Assembly: GCF_900104455.1 (NCBI RefSeq)
Contig: NZ_FNHB01000015.1
Coordinates: 1-64,000, forward strand
Reading direction: 5' to 3'
Source: Dendrosporobacter quercicolus
Lineage (GTDB): Bacteria; Bacillota; Negativicutes; DSM-1736; Dendrosporobacteraceae
DNA length: 64,000 nt
Positions 51,132 to 60,112 of the stretch are shown in pieces. The translations under genes and the position numbers were made by a program. Under the pieces are notes generated by a model. That model was not told the DNA's origin and did no database searches. It was given only the letters and a program-made list of their open reading frames with translations. Within the stretch, counting starts at the first letter, position 1, and each line of letters opens with the position of its first letter.

Positions 51132-51536
51132 TCATCGCCGCCCCACCCAGGCGCTCAGATCCTCATCCCAGGCAGCACGAAATTTAGCCGGCAGCGGTAC
51201 TTGTTTATTCTCTAAAAACAACTTAGCATGGGCGCAGGAAAAAATTGTGCTGTCCGTGTTTTTGCCGTTGCGCCGGCACTGGATACCTTCCGCCGAACTG
51301 CGGACAACGGCAATGGTGGCAGCCGGATTAATGAGGATTTCCAATGTTTCTCCTGATGCAAACCGCTTGCCGACTTCCGGCGATAGAGTTACCTTGCCGT
51401 TTTTGGTAACTGTAATATACGGCGTTGTCCTTGTTGCCAGCGCGTTGTTGGCATTAAAAACAACAAATGTGGATAAATCCAGTTTGGTAACGGTTAGCGC
51501 ACCCGCTTCCGTCTTTACGCTCCGCGAATTTGCCAT
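51132..51536 (-). CDS. Second-half gene start within the sigma-like fusion
   Basis: The ATG at 51536 has AGAGGAGGGAGATTA directly upstream, an excellent ribosome binding site, so a separate 134-residue protein is probably made. It is beta-rich (TKLDLSTFVVFNANNA, ITVTKNGKVTLSPEVGKR, CAHAKLFLENKQVP) with a GKNTDSTIFSC segment. The family is not recognised. It shares its frame with the sigma-like N-terminus and so can also be the C-terminal part of that protein. Confidence 0.65.
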   Translation of the reverse strand: MANSRSVKTEAGALTVTKLDLSTFVVFNANNALATRTTPYITVTKNGKVTLSPEVGKRFASGETLEILINPAATIAVVRSSAEGIQCRRNGKNTDSTIFSCAHAKLFLENKQVPLPAKFRAAWDEDLSAWVGRR

Positions 51537-51932
51537 TAATCTCCCTCCTCTTTGATAAAGGTTATAACCTTCCGTTGTGGCCGGATCAGGGATGATGTCA
51601 ATTAGCTGCGTCCCGCTTTCATCGATTTCCTGAAACAGCGAAACGACGATTGCACGCCGTTTTTGCGCCGTGTTCCGTCGCATTTCACGGTATAAGGCGG
51701 ATCGGATATGGAGCAACGCATAAGTTGCGAAGCCCGCGCCTCGCGCCGGATTATACTTTACTGCGGCATTTACCAATGCAATGCTGGCGATCTGAAACAG
51801 ATCTTCATACTCGACATTCGGCCTGAACGGATAATAGCGATGGATAGCGTAATGAACAAGGTTTTTGTATTCCCGTATTAGATTGTCGTTAAGGTAAGGC
51901 TGTTTGCTGCACATACAATTCATGCGTCCCAT
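51132..51932 (-). CDS. Sigma region-2 protein fused in frame to a second domain
   Basis: From ATG at 51932 (or 51914), the first 130 residues are a sigma-70 region 2 (YEDLFQIASIALVNAAVKY then FATYALLHIRSALYREM), followed by the usual SLFQEIDESGTQLIDIIPDP linker seen in part, but there is no region 4. Instead the frame runs through the ribosome binding site of the 51536 gene into that protein. A deletion removing region 4 and the stop is a likely origin. It overlaps the ParB gene. Confidence 0.7.
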   Translation of the reverse strand: MGRMNCMCSKQPYLNDNLIREYKNLVHYAIHRYYPFRPNVEYEDLFQIASIALVNAAVKYNPARGAGFATYALLHIRSALYREMRRNTAQKRRAIVVSLFQEIDESGTQLIDIIPDPATTEGYNLYQRGGRLMANSRSVKTEAGALTVTKLDLSTFVVFNANNALATRTTPYITVTKNGKVTLSPEVGKRFASGETLEILINPAATIAVVRSSAEGIQCRRNGKNTDSTIFSCAHAKLFLENKQVPLPAKFRAAWDEDLSAWVGRR

Positions 51933-53199
51933 CCCGGAGTGCGCGCTCCTCCTCGGAAAGCTCGTAGCCTTTTTTTTCAAGGCAATCGTAAATTACATCA
52001 AGTTCCGCACTTCCTGAAAATTCGCATTGCCAGTCATGATAGTTTTCGTGTTGATTCTCAATACTGCAATAAGCCGCAATTAGTAATACTCGCTCTGGTT
52101 CGGATTCCAACACACCTGAAATTGTATCGAAAGTTAATTCCTCATCTTCAGGAGCTTTAATACCAAGCAATTCCAGAAATTTTGTTTCGGCACCGTACGG
52201 GAATCCGCCCTCCATGATTGCCTGCATCGCCAACGCCATGATTCCGTTAATATGCTTTTTCGCACCTACATAACTCCGCACAAACTCATGCCGCAATTGG
52301 AAAGCTCTTTTATTAATCTCATCCAGACGTTCGCGCCGTTCTCGCAATTGCCGTTGTTTTTCCTGCATGGCTTTTTCAGCTTCTGTGTCCGTTTTTTCAG
52401 CTTCTTTCACCAGTAATTGGGCATTGTACGGTGAGACGGTAAAAAAGTATTCCCTTGTATCGGCGTCGACTGGTTTCAGATTTTTTAGCTCAGTCGAAAA
52501 ATTAGAAAACCATCGTACAGAACGCAGACCAGCCGTTTCCTTGACCTGCGTAGCAAATTTTTCAAGTTCGGCAATCAATAAGGCTTTGTTTTCTTCGAAT
52601 TTTTCTTTATCAATGGCATCTTTAAGTTCCCAATGGAAATTAGGCGTACCAATTTTTTCAAGAACCTTATTTTTAGTTTTAACATCCTTGATCTTATCCA
52701 ACTCCGCATAGTCTTGCAGCGTAGCCCCGCGCGCAACAGACTGTTGGAATTTCTCCTTGTCTAAATCCAACAGCTTCACGCGGCGCCGGATTGTGCTTTC
52801 CGAAAAACCGGTCTGCTCTGAAATACCATCAACGGTCTCCCCGAAATCCAGCATCATTTGAAATCCCTGCGCCTGCTCCAATATGGTTAGGTCATTGCGT
52901 TGCATATTCTCCAGCAACATCGTGGAGAGCTGTTTTTTGTAATCCATGTCAGTGATCACGCAGGGAACTTCCGTCAGACCTGCGAGCTTCGCAGCCGCAA
53001 GGCGGCGGTGCCCGATGACAACACGGTATACTCCTTCGATGGGTTGTCCTGTTACTTCACCGAGATAGGGTACAACTGTAAGATTTTGCAAAATACCGTT
53101 AGCCTTAATGCTATTTGCAAGCTCAGTTAGGTCGCCTAAATCTTTGCGAGGATTATCAGGATGAGGGGATATGCGTTTGATTTCAATATTGGTAATCAT
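51889..53199 (-). CDS. ParB/RepB/Spo0J family protein
   Basis: About 436 residues from ATG at 53199 (GAGGTGAGATC upstream). The N-terminal domain has HPDNPRKD and VVIGHRRLAAAKLAGL, then LLENMQRNDLTILEQAQGF, then an HTH ISEQTGFSESTIRRRVKLL near 135. It probably binds DNA and hydrolyses CTP like ParB; no ParA gene is in the window. Its C-terminal 200 residues are helical and unlike classic ParB. Confidence 0.88.
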   Translation of the reverse strand: MITNIEIKRISPHPDNPRKDLGDLTELANSIKANGILQNLTVVPYLGEVTGQPIEGVYRVVIGHRRLAAAKLAGLTEVPCVITDMDYKKQLSTMLLENMQRNDLTILEQAQGFQMMLDFGETVDGISEQTGFSESTIRRRVKLLDLDKEKFQQSVARGATLQDYAELDKIKDVKTKNKVLEKIGTPNFHWELKDAIDKEKFEENKALLIAELEKFATQVKETAGLRSVRWFSNFSTELKNLKPVDADTREYFFTVSPYNAQLLVKEAEKTDTEAEKAMQEKQRQLRERRERLDEINKRAFQLRHEFVRSYVGAKKHINGIMALAMQAIMEGGFPYGAETKFLELLGIKAPEDEELTFDTISGVLESEPERVLLIAAYCSIENQHENYHDWQCEFSGSAELDVIYDCLEKKGYELSEEERALRDGTHELYVQQTALP

Positions 53200-53213
53200 G
53201 ATCTCACCTCTCG

Positions 53214-53269
53214 AAAAAATATCCCGCCTGGTGGCCGCGTCGGTACCCGGCAATCAGCTACCAGGCGGG
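53214..53269 (-). terminator. Intrinsic terminator just upstream of the ParB gene
   Basis: A 10-bp stem (53260-53269 with 53223-53232, ACCAGGCGGG) with a 27-nt loop is followed by ATATTTTTT on the minus strand, 14 bp before the ParB start. It separates the early genes upstream from ParB onwards and may be an attenuator. Confidence 0.65.
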
Positions 53270-53284
53270 GTAATTGCAGTTTAC

Positions 53285-54055
53285 TTAATAGGGATCAGCG
53301 CCGGCGGCGACAGTTTCGGCAGGATTTGGGGTTTTAGAAACTATCGGGGCATCTTTTGCTGGAGCGGTTTGATCTGCCTTAATGCCATAATCTCTGGGAT
53401 CGAACAGGCCAACCGGCTCAAAATCAATGCCAATCCAACTTTTCTCACCGGAACCTTTTTCGCTGGTTGTCATGCGAGTAACTACACGATTGACACCAGT
53501 ACGAGGCGGCACCAAGGCTTTAGCGCCTTTTCCAAGATAGATGCCTTGTGCATATCGCCCCCACTGAATAGTGGTAGTGGAAGGGAAACTCATTAAATAA
53601 ATTTTAGGAAAACCGTCGGGATTTAAAGTAGTTACCGGTACGATGTATGCAATATAACGCAATTCCAGTGACTTTAAATCATATCGGGTCTGCGCTTCCG
53701 GATTCTCCTGAAGGAAAACCTGTAAGTCCTGTTCCGCTTCTTCCTTGTCACGTTTAGCCACAATCAGTTGTCCTTCTTCCGGAGATTCTTGCTTACCCCA
53801 GAGGGTCCAGCGTTTTTCTCCATAACCAACCACCACATCAATGCTGTCGCTATAGTCCTCAACAACAGTATCATTGGAATCCTTTTCAACAAAATTTCCC
53901 TTTTTACTGATGTTTAGCCAAGTACCGATATTGACGAAATCGAAATCCATATCCTCATTTACAGCCAAAAAATCTTCCTTGATGCTGTTCAGCATCTGGG
54001 TTACATAGTTTGAAGCTGCAGGTAAATTATTTTTTACGGTAGTTACGTTTGACAT
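53285..54055 (-). CDS. Early protein, possible single-strand DNA-binding or annealing role
   Basis: The 256-residue product has a beta-rich core (LELRYIAYIVPVTTLNPDG, WGRYAQGIYLGKGAKAL) and an acidic, flexible C-terminus. Between a helicase gene and ParB in a T5-like recombination module, a single-strand binding protein is expected and none other is seen, so that role is a candidate. No specific motif proves it. Confidence 0.5.
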   Translation of the reverse strand: MSNVTTVKNNLPAASNYVTQMLNSIKEDFLAVNEDMDFDFVNIGTWLNISKKGNFVEKDSNDTVVEDYSDSIDVVVGYGEKRWTLWGKQESPEEGQLIVAKRDKEEAEQDLQVFLQENPEAQTRYDLKSLELRYIAYIVPVTTLNPDGFPKIYLMSFPSTTTIQWGRYAQGIYLGKGAKALVPPRTGVNRVVTRMTTSEKGSGEKSWIGIDFEPVGLFDPRDYGIKADQTAPAKDAPIVSKTPNPAETVAAGADPY

Positions 54056-54083
54056 TGTAATTCCTCCAATATTTTAATTTTAT

Positions 54084-55796
54084 TTACCAGGGCATGCTGT
54101 CCAGGAAAGCTTCTATTTCATCACGCTCCGCTGTTTTCGGCTTTCCCGGCACCTTGAGCCCTAGGCGTTTATAAACGGAGCGCCGGCTGTAATACTGGCT
54201 ACGCAGTACGCCAACGTTGTAATCAACGTAATCGAACCAGGCAGCCTTTTTGTCGGGATTCTGCGGATCGGGCCGCATCAGCCGGCCGATGGCCTGCTCA
54301 ACGCTGGCCCCATTTTTGCTGCCGCCAGTGTCGCCCCGTTTCGGCATGGCCAGATGGCCGTAACAGAGATTTGGCAGGTCGAGGCCCTCCTGGACGAGCT
54401 GGGCCGTAGCAAACAGGATATCTACTTTCCCATCCCGGCAATCTGCAATCCGCTGCTTGCGTTGGGCATTGCTGACCTGCCAGTCCCGGAATTCATCCTC
54501 CGTGTACTGCTCCACTTTGACCTCCCAACGTTTAAGCCGCTCGTTGCGCCGGCACTCCAACGCCTCGCCGGCGGCTACCAGCTGCCGGGCGTTTTTTTCG
54601 GTACCACCCACGATCCATTTATAGCGGTTGATCGAGCCGTGAACCATGGCAATGCGAGGCGGGTAAGCGATCATTTCACGCTGAAAGATATCCGTAATCT
54701 TATCGCGGAGCTTATAGCAATACCGGATGCTTTCAGTTAATACGAGTTGGAATTGACTTTGTAATTTGCCGTTATGCTTGATTAGGGCATTATCAATGAT
54801 AGTTCTTGCAATTAATTCGATTCTTGCCTCGTCGGCCACCAGACGGTCCATGAGCACCCGGTAATCCAAATCCTCGCCGCCGGCATCTACACTGCACAGA
54901 TCGTTCCGATCGGCGGCTTGTTCATAGTCAAAATTGGTGAATACGAATTTGATTTCCGGCTTGATCAGACGGCCGGTGTCATAGAGGCCGTCCCGCGAAA
55001 TTTTATGCACAACAGGACCGATGCCGCGGTACATGTAAATCTCCAGTTTGTCTTTTCGTTTGTCGGTAGCAGTTAAGCCATACATATAAAAAGGTGAAAA
55101 TTGACCGATAACATTTAGAAAAGAAGCGGCCGGCACATGATGACATTCATCTGTAACGAGGTTTCCAATTAGCTGATTTAATTCTTCAATCAAATTCGGG
55201 TTATCGCCAAGAGTCTGCACTGTGGCCAAGAACAGTTTGCCATCTCCCCATTCGTGCTTGCCGTCACCAAATATGCCAATTCTGCCAACACCTGACAGCA
55301 GTTTTTCTGCTGCGTCTCGCGACTGATACAGGAGGTCTTTGGTGTGTGTTAGCCAAAGCGCTGGTTTTACAAGATCATGTATAAGCCGCATCCCCATAAG
55401 GGTTTTACCGCTACCGGCTGGAGCCACCAGAATGCCGGATTCTGCCTCGCGCAGCGCTTCAACAGCTTCTTCCTGATCGGAACGAAGCACATAATCTTCA
55501 TTCCAGCCGCCAAAATCTATATTTGGTACATTTGGAAAACGAATTTTAATTTCTGCAGTACTCCACTCCGGCATGCTGGTTAAGTCAGTCAAGTATCCCC
55601 GTGGCGCGATAATATCTGTCCCTGCCAAGGAATACAGCCTGAGATACTTTTCCATGCCCCAGAGCGGGCGCTTTTTGGCTTTTTTCTCTTCGTATTCCGG
55701 GTTGGGGACAGTGAGGTCCGCCGTGATTTTTGCCCTAAGCGGCGTACTGGCTCCCCGGATGCGAATATTGTTTGCAATCGTTATAGTAACTGGCAA
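54084..55796 (-). CDS. Superfamily 2 DNA helicase (UvsW/D10-like)
   Basis: The 570-residue protein has Walker A APAGSGKT near residue 128, DECHH near 215, motif III LTATDKRKD, and a C-terminal helicase domain with FATAQLVQEGLDLP and IGRLMRP. This is the UvsW/RadD/T5 D10 type that remodels forks and recombination intermediates. TTG start with GGAGGTGATTAATAA. Overlaps the nuclease-like gene. Confidence 0.9.
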   Translation of the reverse strand: MPVTITIANNIRIRGASTPLRAKITADLTVPNPEYEEKKAKKRPLWGMEKYLRLYSLAGTDIIAPRGYLTDLTSMPEWSTAEIKIRFPNVPNIDFGGWNEDYVLRSDQEEAVEALREAESGILVAPAGSGKTLMGMRLIHDLVKPALWLTHTKDLLYQSRDAAEKLLSGVGRIGIFGDGKHEWGDGKLFLATVQTLGDNPNLIEELNQLIGNLVTDECHHVPAASFLNVIGQFSPFYMYGLTATDKRKDKLEIYMYRGIGPVVHKISRDGLYDTGRLIKPEIKFVFTNFDYEQAADRNDLCSVDAGGEDLDYRVLMDRLVADEARIELIARTIIDNALIKHNGKLQSQFQLVLTESIRYCYKLRDKITDIFQREMIAYPPRIAMVHGSINRYKWIVGGTEKNARQLVAAGEALECRRNERLKRWEVKVEQYTEDEFRDWQVSNAQRKQRIADCRDGKVDILFATAQLVQEGLDLPNLCYGHLAMPKRGDTGGSKNGASVEQAIGRLMRPDPQNPDKKAAWFDYVDYNVGVLRSQYYSRRSVYKRLGLKVPGKPKTAERDEIEAFLDSMPW

Positions 55797-56302
55797 TTAT
55801 TAATCACCTCCGTCAAATCGTAGGCCGGGCCACTGAGCCGCTTGTCTTTCGGATCGTGGTAATAAGTGCGTGGCAGTTGAATGGCTGGCATGGTCACGAA
55901 GTTTTTCAAGATGTTTCGGGCAATGTAGCGGAACCGACGCTCCTGCATGTACTTAATCACAGTTGAAAGCCGGAAAGCGTAGGCTTCATCAATGTCCTTG
56001 CTTAAAAAAGACACGAACACCAGTCCAAAATTCCGGGGGATGACTTCAAAATTCAGCAGCCCCCGGAATTGGTTCGGCCGAATAAAGCTAAGTTCAAACT
56101 TATCGCCCTGGGTGCGTTTGGCTTCAATCAGGAAATTTCCATTGGCTGTGGTGACAATCTCATCGGCCGGCCGGGTGCTGCCTCTCCCGTCAGAAATCCG
56201 CATCCGCCAAACATTAGGGACAAGCCGCCAGCTTCGCCTGATTTCGTCCTGGAATTCCTGCCCGCGGTCGCGGCGCTCTTTTTGTTTACTTGCGCTGTTC
56301 AT
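55781..56302 (-). CDS. Holliday-junction-resolvase-like nuclease
   Basis: About 173 residues. RPADEIVTTANGNFLIEAKRT near 45-65 has D, E and EAK in the order of the PD-(D/E)XK nuclease core, as in RecU or VRR-NUC proteins, and FGLVFVSF follows as the next strand. It is encoded between the UvsW-like helicase and SbcCD genes, so a role in resolving recombination intermediates is plausible. Confidence 0.7.
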   Translation of the reverse strand: MNSASKQKERRDRGQEFQDEIRRSWRLVPNVWRMRISDGRGSTRPADEIVTTANGNFLIEAKRTQGDKFELSFIRPNQFRGLLNFEVIPRNFGLVFVSFLSKDIDEAYAFRLSTVIKYMQERRFRYIARNILKNFVTMPAIQLPRTYYHDPKDKRLSGPAYDLTEVINNCQLL

Positions 56303-56591
56303 AAGCAATAATCTCCACTTTGACTAAAGACATGACCAGGAGCAAGGGATCGTCAATAACGCAGGTATCTCCATCCGGACTAGTCAGGGTAATTTCACCA
56401 CCATGCTCATCCAGTATTTCTTCCGGGCATTCTTCCACTTCATTAATTATTGGTTGCAGTATTTTAGCGCCCATACAATTGCTGCTTAACTTGCGTTTTA
56501 TGGTTCCGACGTGCTTCCCATCCTGAAAAGTAAGTAAGACGATATGCAGGCCGACACGCGGGTACGAACCTTCCAGAGGATAGTTATCCAT
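56286..56591 (-). CDS. Small hypothetical protein
   Basis: The 101-residue product is alpha/beta (GLHIVLLTFQDGKHVGTIKRK at the start; DDPLLLVMSLVKVEIIAYEQ at the end), with a Cys near 39. It overlaps both neighbours, so it belongs to the recombination operon. Family not recognised. Confidence 0.6.
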   Translation of the reverse strand: MDNYPLEGSYPRVGLHIVLLTFQDGKHVGTIKRKLSSNCMGAKILQPIINEVEECPEEILDEHGGEITLTSPDGDTCVIDDPLLLVMSLVKVEIIAYEQRK

Positions 56592-57165
56592 TACCCCGCC
56601 CTCCCGATAAGAAATTAAATAATGCCGCCTGCAGGTTTGATTTTGCTGCTATAGCGTGTACCCGGGCGGATGAAGCAGTTAAAACATCGCTTGCCCGGGC
56701 TAAATCCACATCAATGGCGGCTATTTCTCCGCTTGTCTCTGCGAGCACTTGCCGGTCTGCAGCGGAATAAGCCCGACGGTAGGCGTCCCGGTTCGCTTCA
56801 TTATTGAGCAGGATTTTTTTGTCACCAATCATTCCATACTGCTCCTTGCCTTCACCCTGGGCGTTCATAAATGCCTCGGCCTCTGTAAGCTTTACAGCGC
56901 TTTCAAGCTGGATTTTTTGCTGAAGCAATTCGCCTTTGGTTTGATCCACGGCGATCCTGTGGTTAATCGCGTTGCAAAGCTCTTTATACGCGAAGGATAT
57001 TTGTCTTGTCGTATCCTCTAACGCCTCCGGCGCCAAAACCTGAATATATTCCGCCGGTACCCGCTGCGTGCTAATCTCCAATAGCTTCCGGGCTGCAGCT
57101 CTCACTCTTTCCGGACCATATAAAGTAACCAGGCTGTCAAATTGCTGTTGAATATCATTCATAAA
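56584..57165 (-). CDS. Hypothetical helical protein in the recombination module
   Basis: About 193 residues from ATG at 57165 (AGGGGAGATATTTTT upstream). It is helical throughout, with LLQQKIQLESAVKLTEAEAF near 85 and a pair of coiled-coil helices near 150-190. Its stop overlaps the downstream gene and its start follows SbcD at 57177. May be a partner of SbcCD. Confidence 0.6.
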   Translation of the reverse strand, partial: FMNDIQQQFDSLVTLYGPERVRAAARKLLEISTQRVPAEYIQVLAPEALEDTTRQISFAYKELCNAINHRIAVDQTKGELLQQKIQLESAVKLTEAEAFMNAQGEGKEQYGMIGDKKILLNNEANRDAYRRAYSAADRQVLAETSGEIAAIDVDLARASDVLTASSARVHAIAAKSNLQAALFNFLSGGRGNG

Positions 57166-57176
57166 AATATCTCCCC

Positions 57177-58136
57177 TCACGCAGCGCCCAGGCGCTGCTC
57201 CTGTATTTTTTCTAAGGTCTTCCGGACAACATCGGGTGCCAGGGCTTCCTTTTGGGCAATGGTCTCCACAATGTCATCAATATTAAGCAAAACCTTCTCG
57301 CCGCTGCCGGTCTGAATCAGCGCCGCGAATTCCTCCATGGCGTACTGGCGTTTCTGGTCGGCTTCGATTTTTGAGCGGTCCAGGACTTCGGCGCCGGGCT
57401 TTGCCGACTGCAGCGGGATCAACTGAATATCAAAGGTTTGTTTATCCATTACATCAATCAGTGCAACCTGGATCGGCCGCTCCAGCTCGCCGGTACTGGC
57501 GCTAATCCGCGTCAGGCTGCCCGGATTACAAAATACTTTACCGTCTGCCCGCCGGTAGATGCCGTAGCCGGTATGATCATGACCGGTCAATATCAGGTCG
57601 GCAGTCGTAACCACATCCTTCAGCAACGTAAACCGGTCAAAGGGCGGCGTGTGGTCGAGCAGCATGCCGTGAGCAACATGGATCTTTAATTGCTCATCCA
57701 TCCAGTGGGTGTCATAGCCGTACCCCTCCCGGTCCATCCTACCGGAGTAGGGCGCGAAGGTGATGGCCACATCGGGATAAACCATTACCTGGCTCTCGCT
57801 GAAAACCCGGAATTTGGGGACCAGCTCCGTTAATAGCCTGAGGCTTGTCCGATCATAGGTGTCCAGGTTGTAACCGTGAATATCGTGGTTGCCAGCGCAG
57901 GTGTAGAAGTCGACCGGGCATTCCCGGAACATCTGCATAAACTCCACCAGCACGCCGATGGATACCTCCGGCCAGTCCCAGATGTCGCCCGGGCAAAGGA
58001 TAGCCTTGACCTGGTGCTGTTCAGCCAGGGCGAACACCTCGCGGAGTTTGGTTTTCACGGCCTCTTTATAGTCGTCAATTCTATTTCTGGGTTTTTTACC
58101 GCGAAGATGAAGATCGCCGACAAATAAAAACCTCAT
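57177..58136 (-). CDS. sbcD: SbcD/Mre11-like nuclease (T5 D12-like)
   Basis: The 319-residue metallophosphoesterase has GDLHL at 7-11, GDIWD at 50-54, AGNHD at 81-85 and TGHDH at 184-188, all catalytic motifs of Mre11/SbcD. With the SbcC halves it should form an ATP-driven nuclease that processes DNA ends for recombination-dependent replication. Overlaps the SbcC C-terminal gene by 4 bases. Confidence 0.9.
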   Translation of the reverse strand: MRFLFVGDLHLRGKKPRNRIDDYKEAVKTKLREVFALAEQHQVKAILCPGDIWDWPEVSIGVLVEFMQMFRECPVDFYTCAGNHDIHGYNLDTYDRTSLRLLTELVPKFRVFSESQVMVYPDVAITFAPYSGRMDREGYGYDTHWMDEQLKIHVAHGMLLDHTPPFDRFTLLKDVVTTADLILTGHDHTGYGIYRRADGKVFCNPGSLTRISASTGELERPIQVALIDVMDKQTFDIQLIPLQSAKPGAEVLDRSKIEADQKRQYAMEEFAALIQTGSGEKVLLNIDDIVETIAQKEALAPDVVRKTLEKIQEQRLGAA

Positions 58137-58873
58137 ATCACTTTCACCACACTTTTCCCGTTAGTCTGCGACACACCAATACTGATGTCCCCAATCTCAG
58201 CCAGCGCCTCATTGTGTGTGATCAGGATCATCTGCCTCCCAAACTTCTGGCTGTACTCCTTGAGGAAATAGGCCACATTCGGCGCATACTCAGCAGACAA
58301 GTGTTTACCTACTTCATCGAGCAGCAGAGGCCCCCGTACTTCTGCCAACTCTGCAACAGCCAACCTAAGCGCCAGGCTGACCACATCAGCCACACCGCCG
58401 CCCCGGTCGTAATCCGGAGGCTTAAGCTGCGTCACGATGCCCTCGGACTCCAGCCAATAGTCCACTTCCGGCCGGTTGGCCCGCACCTCCAGCGACAGCT
58501 GAAATTTATAGTCCTTGCCAAACACAACGGACAGCGCCGAAGTAACAATCTCCTCGATCCGACTCTTGGCCTGCTGCCGTGCAAAGTCGGAGGTGAGCTG
58601 CAGCAGTCTTTGCACTTTCTCGTTTAGTTCAAGCATCTGGGCCGCGGTGGCGCTTTTGATGATCTCCGCATCGCGCTGCTCAAGCAATAAATTACGCTTG
58701 GCAATTTGCTTTGTAATTTTTTCAGCGGCCTGCCGGACGTCCAGTTTGATCTTGTTGATCTGATAGGTGTTGATTGTGAACGATTTAGGTAATTCCGTAA
58801 TCAAATCATGGGTTTCCGTTATGATTGGCGGCGTTACCGGCACGGAAGGTCTAAGTAGGTCCCGAAGCGCCAT
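58133..58873 (-). CDS. SbcC/Rad50-like ATPase, C-terminal half
   Basis: About 246 residues from ATG at 58873. It carries only the C-terminal parts of an SMC-like ATPase: a short coiled coil at about 35-110, the signature DRGGGVADVVSLAL near 180, Walker B LLLDEVGKHLS near 203, and ITHNE near 235. There is no Walker A and no zinc hook. It must pair with the N-terminal half encoded at 60102. Located directly before SbcD. Confidence 0.85.
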   Translation of the reverse strand: MALRDLLRPSVPVTPPIITETHDLITELPKSFTINTYQINKIKLDVRQAAEKITKQIAKRNLLLEQRDAEIIKSATAAQMLELNEKVQRLLQLTSDFARQQAKSRIEEIVTSALSVVFGKDYKFQLSLEVRANRPEVDYWLESEGIVTQLKPPDYDRGGGVADVVSLALRLAVAELAEVRGPLLLDEVGKHLSAEYAPNVAYFLKEYSQKFGRQMILITHNEALAEIGDISIGVSQTNGKSVVKVI

Positions 58874-59675
58874 TAGAATAATGCATCTCCTTCCACATTG
58901 CGATGCCAATTAATGCGTAAACGATTACATCCCGGAGGCGCTCCGCGCATTCCTTGTCATCCAGCCCTTTGTTAGCCAAGGGCACCAGATGCTTGTCCAC
59001 CAGCGTCATCAGCACGGTGAACATAGCTGTATGCTCCTGTTTATTAAAAATGCGGATAGCCGTTTGTCGGAAATTATAAAACAGGTCATCCACTGTCCCG
59101 TAGGATTGATTCTTCTCCTCAAATAACTGTTGAATAGATTCCAGTTCAGTGCTCAATAATGCGAGGAATTCGCTTCTGGTAAACTGTCCAGCACTTTTCC
59201 CCTCAGTTGGAACTTCAGACCGCGCTGGCTGCTCTAACTGTTCTGTCTGATCTGCCTGTTCTAACTGTTCTGCCTGCACCGTTCTTCCCTCCTCATATAC
59301 ATTGTCCTGGAATGTCTTTACGTCCATCGTGGGAGGCTTGTTTCTCTTCTGTCTGGTACCCGCCATTTTGGGCCGTGGATCTGCTCCCTTTTTATGCAAA
59401 CCCCATTTAACTAAGCGTGGATACAGAGAGCCCGCGCTTTTGATCCCGTAAAGCGTTTGCAGTGTTGCCGGACCGTACCCGGCATCCAAAATTAATTTGG
59501 CATCCTCGGCGGTTAAATCATCAAGCGTCATGATTTGCGCTTTACCAATGTCCAGGCCCATTTTGATGCATTCTACCGGGGTAGGCTTCCGGCTTGTGCA
59601 TGCCGCCGGTTCCGGTAATGGGCTCCGCTCTTTCATTTCCTTGCTAAGGATGCCGCTGCTGAGTATTTCAGCCAC
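58851..59675 (-). CDS. Protein with C-terminal DUF1599-like nucleotide-associated domain
   Basis: About 274 residues; GTG at 59675 fits best (AGGTGAATAAT upstream). The middle has an EQLEQ repeat segment near 140-155 and the C-terminal 110 residues (FEEKNQSYGTVDDLFYNF then LMTLVDKHLVPLANKG then AERLRDVIVYALIG) match the DUF1599 / MazG-like pattern. It may act on nucleotides. It is inserted between the two SbcC halves. Confidence 0.7.
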   Translation of the reverse strand: MAEILSSGILSKEMKERSPLPEPAACTSRKPTPVECIKMGLDIGKAQIMTLDDLTAEDAKLILDAGYGPATLQTLYGIKSAGSLYPRLVKWGLHKKGADPRPKMAGTRQKRNKPPTMDVKTFQDNVYEEGRTVQAEQLEQADQTEQLEQPARSEVPTEGKSAGQFTRSEFLALLSTELESIQQLFEEKNQSYGTVDDLFYNFRQTAIRIFNKQEHTAMFTVLMTLVDKHLVPLANKGLDDKECAERLRDVIVYALIGIAMWKEMHYSNGASGPT

Positions 59676-59676
59676 A

Positions 59677-59868
59677 TTATTCACCTGCGCTTTCTTTATC
59701 GTCTTCACCATCATCAAAGGCATCAGCAATCTTTAAAACCAGGCATTGTATTGCACCTGTTCGGGGATTTCGTCCATTACATCTAGATATTTTGCATACC
59801 GCATGATAAAAACACAGTTCCCCGGGTTCCGTTTTTTCAATGACAGTTACATTATATGGAATGCTCAT
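59677..59868 (-). CDS. Small Cys-containing hypothetical protein
   Basis: The 63-residue product has C19, C25, C30 and C42 in a pattern CFYHAVCKISRC then QC, perhaps metal-binding, and an acidic tail. It lies between the SbcC halves and ends just before the next start. Confidence 0.55.
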   Translation of the reverse strand: MSIPYNVTVIEKTEPGELCFYHAVCKISRCNGRNPRTGAIQCLVLKIADAFDDGEDDKESAGE

Positions 59869-59878
59869 ACGCCCTCCC

Positions 59879-60112
59879 TCATACCCGAGGAATAAGCCCT
59901 TCGACCGTGGTCAAGGTTTCCGTGATCGCGGTCTCCAGATTAGCAATCTCTTCGCCAATGGTTTCCGGCGTGACGCCTTCGGCCGCCATCTTTTGGACAA
60001 CCTCCTCACGCTGCTGCTCCGCAGCTGCTTTTTGGGTCTCGGCTATGGTTTTGCTTTGCTCCGCCCGCTTTAAATTAGCTTTGGCGGTCTCAATTCTTGT
60101 CTTAATGTCCAC
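59879..60112 (-). CDS. Small coiled-coil protein between the SbcC halves
   Basis: The 77-residue product starts with GTG at 60112 (GGGGAGAAGATTC upstream) and is nearly all coiled coil (TRIETAKANLKRAEQ region then EEVVQKMAAEG). It starts within the end of the SbcC N-terminal gene. A coiled-coil piece here may complete the arm of the divided ATPase. Confidence 0.65.
   Translation of the reverse strand: MDIKTRIETAKANLKRAEQSKTIAETQKAAAEQQREEVVQKMAAEGVTPETIGEEIANLETAITETLTTVEGLIPRV

Noticed and set aside
59677-60112. SbcC split by a recent frameshift
   Set aside because: Three plausible genes with their own starts lie between the halves, and the break is at the zinc hook, so simple frameshift does not explain it.
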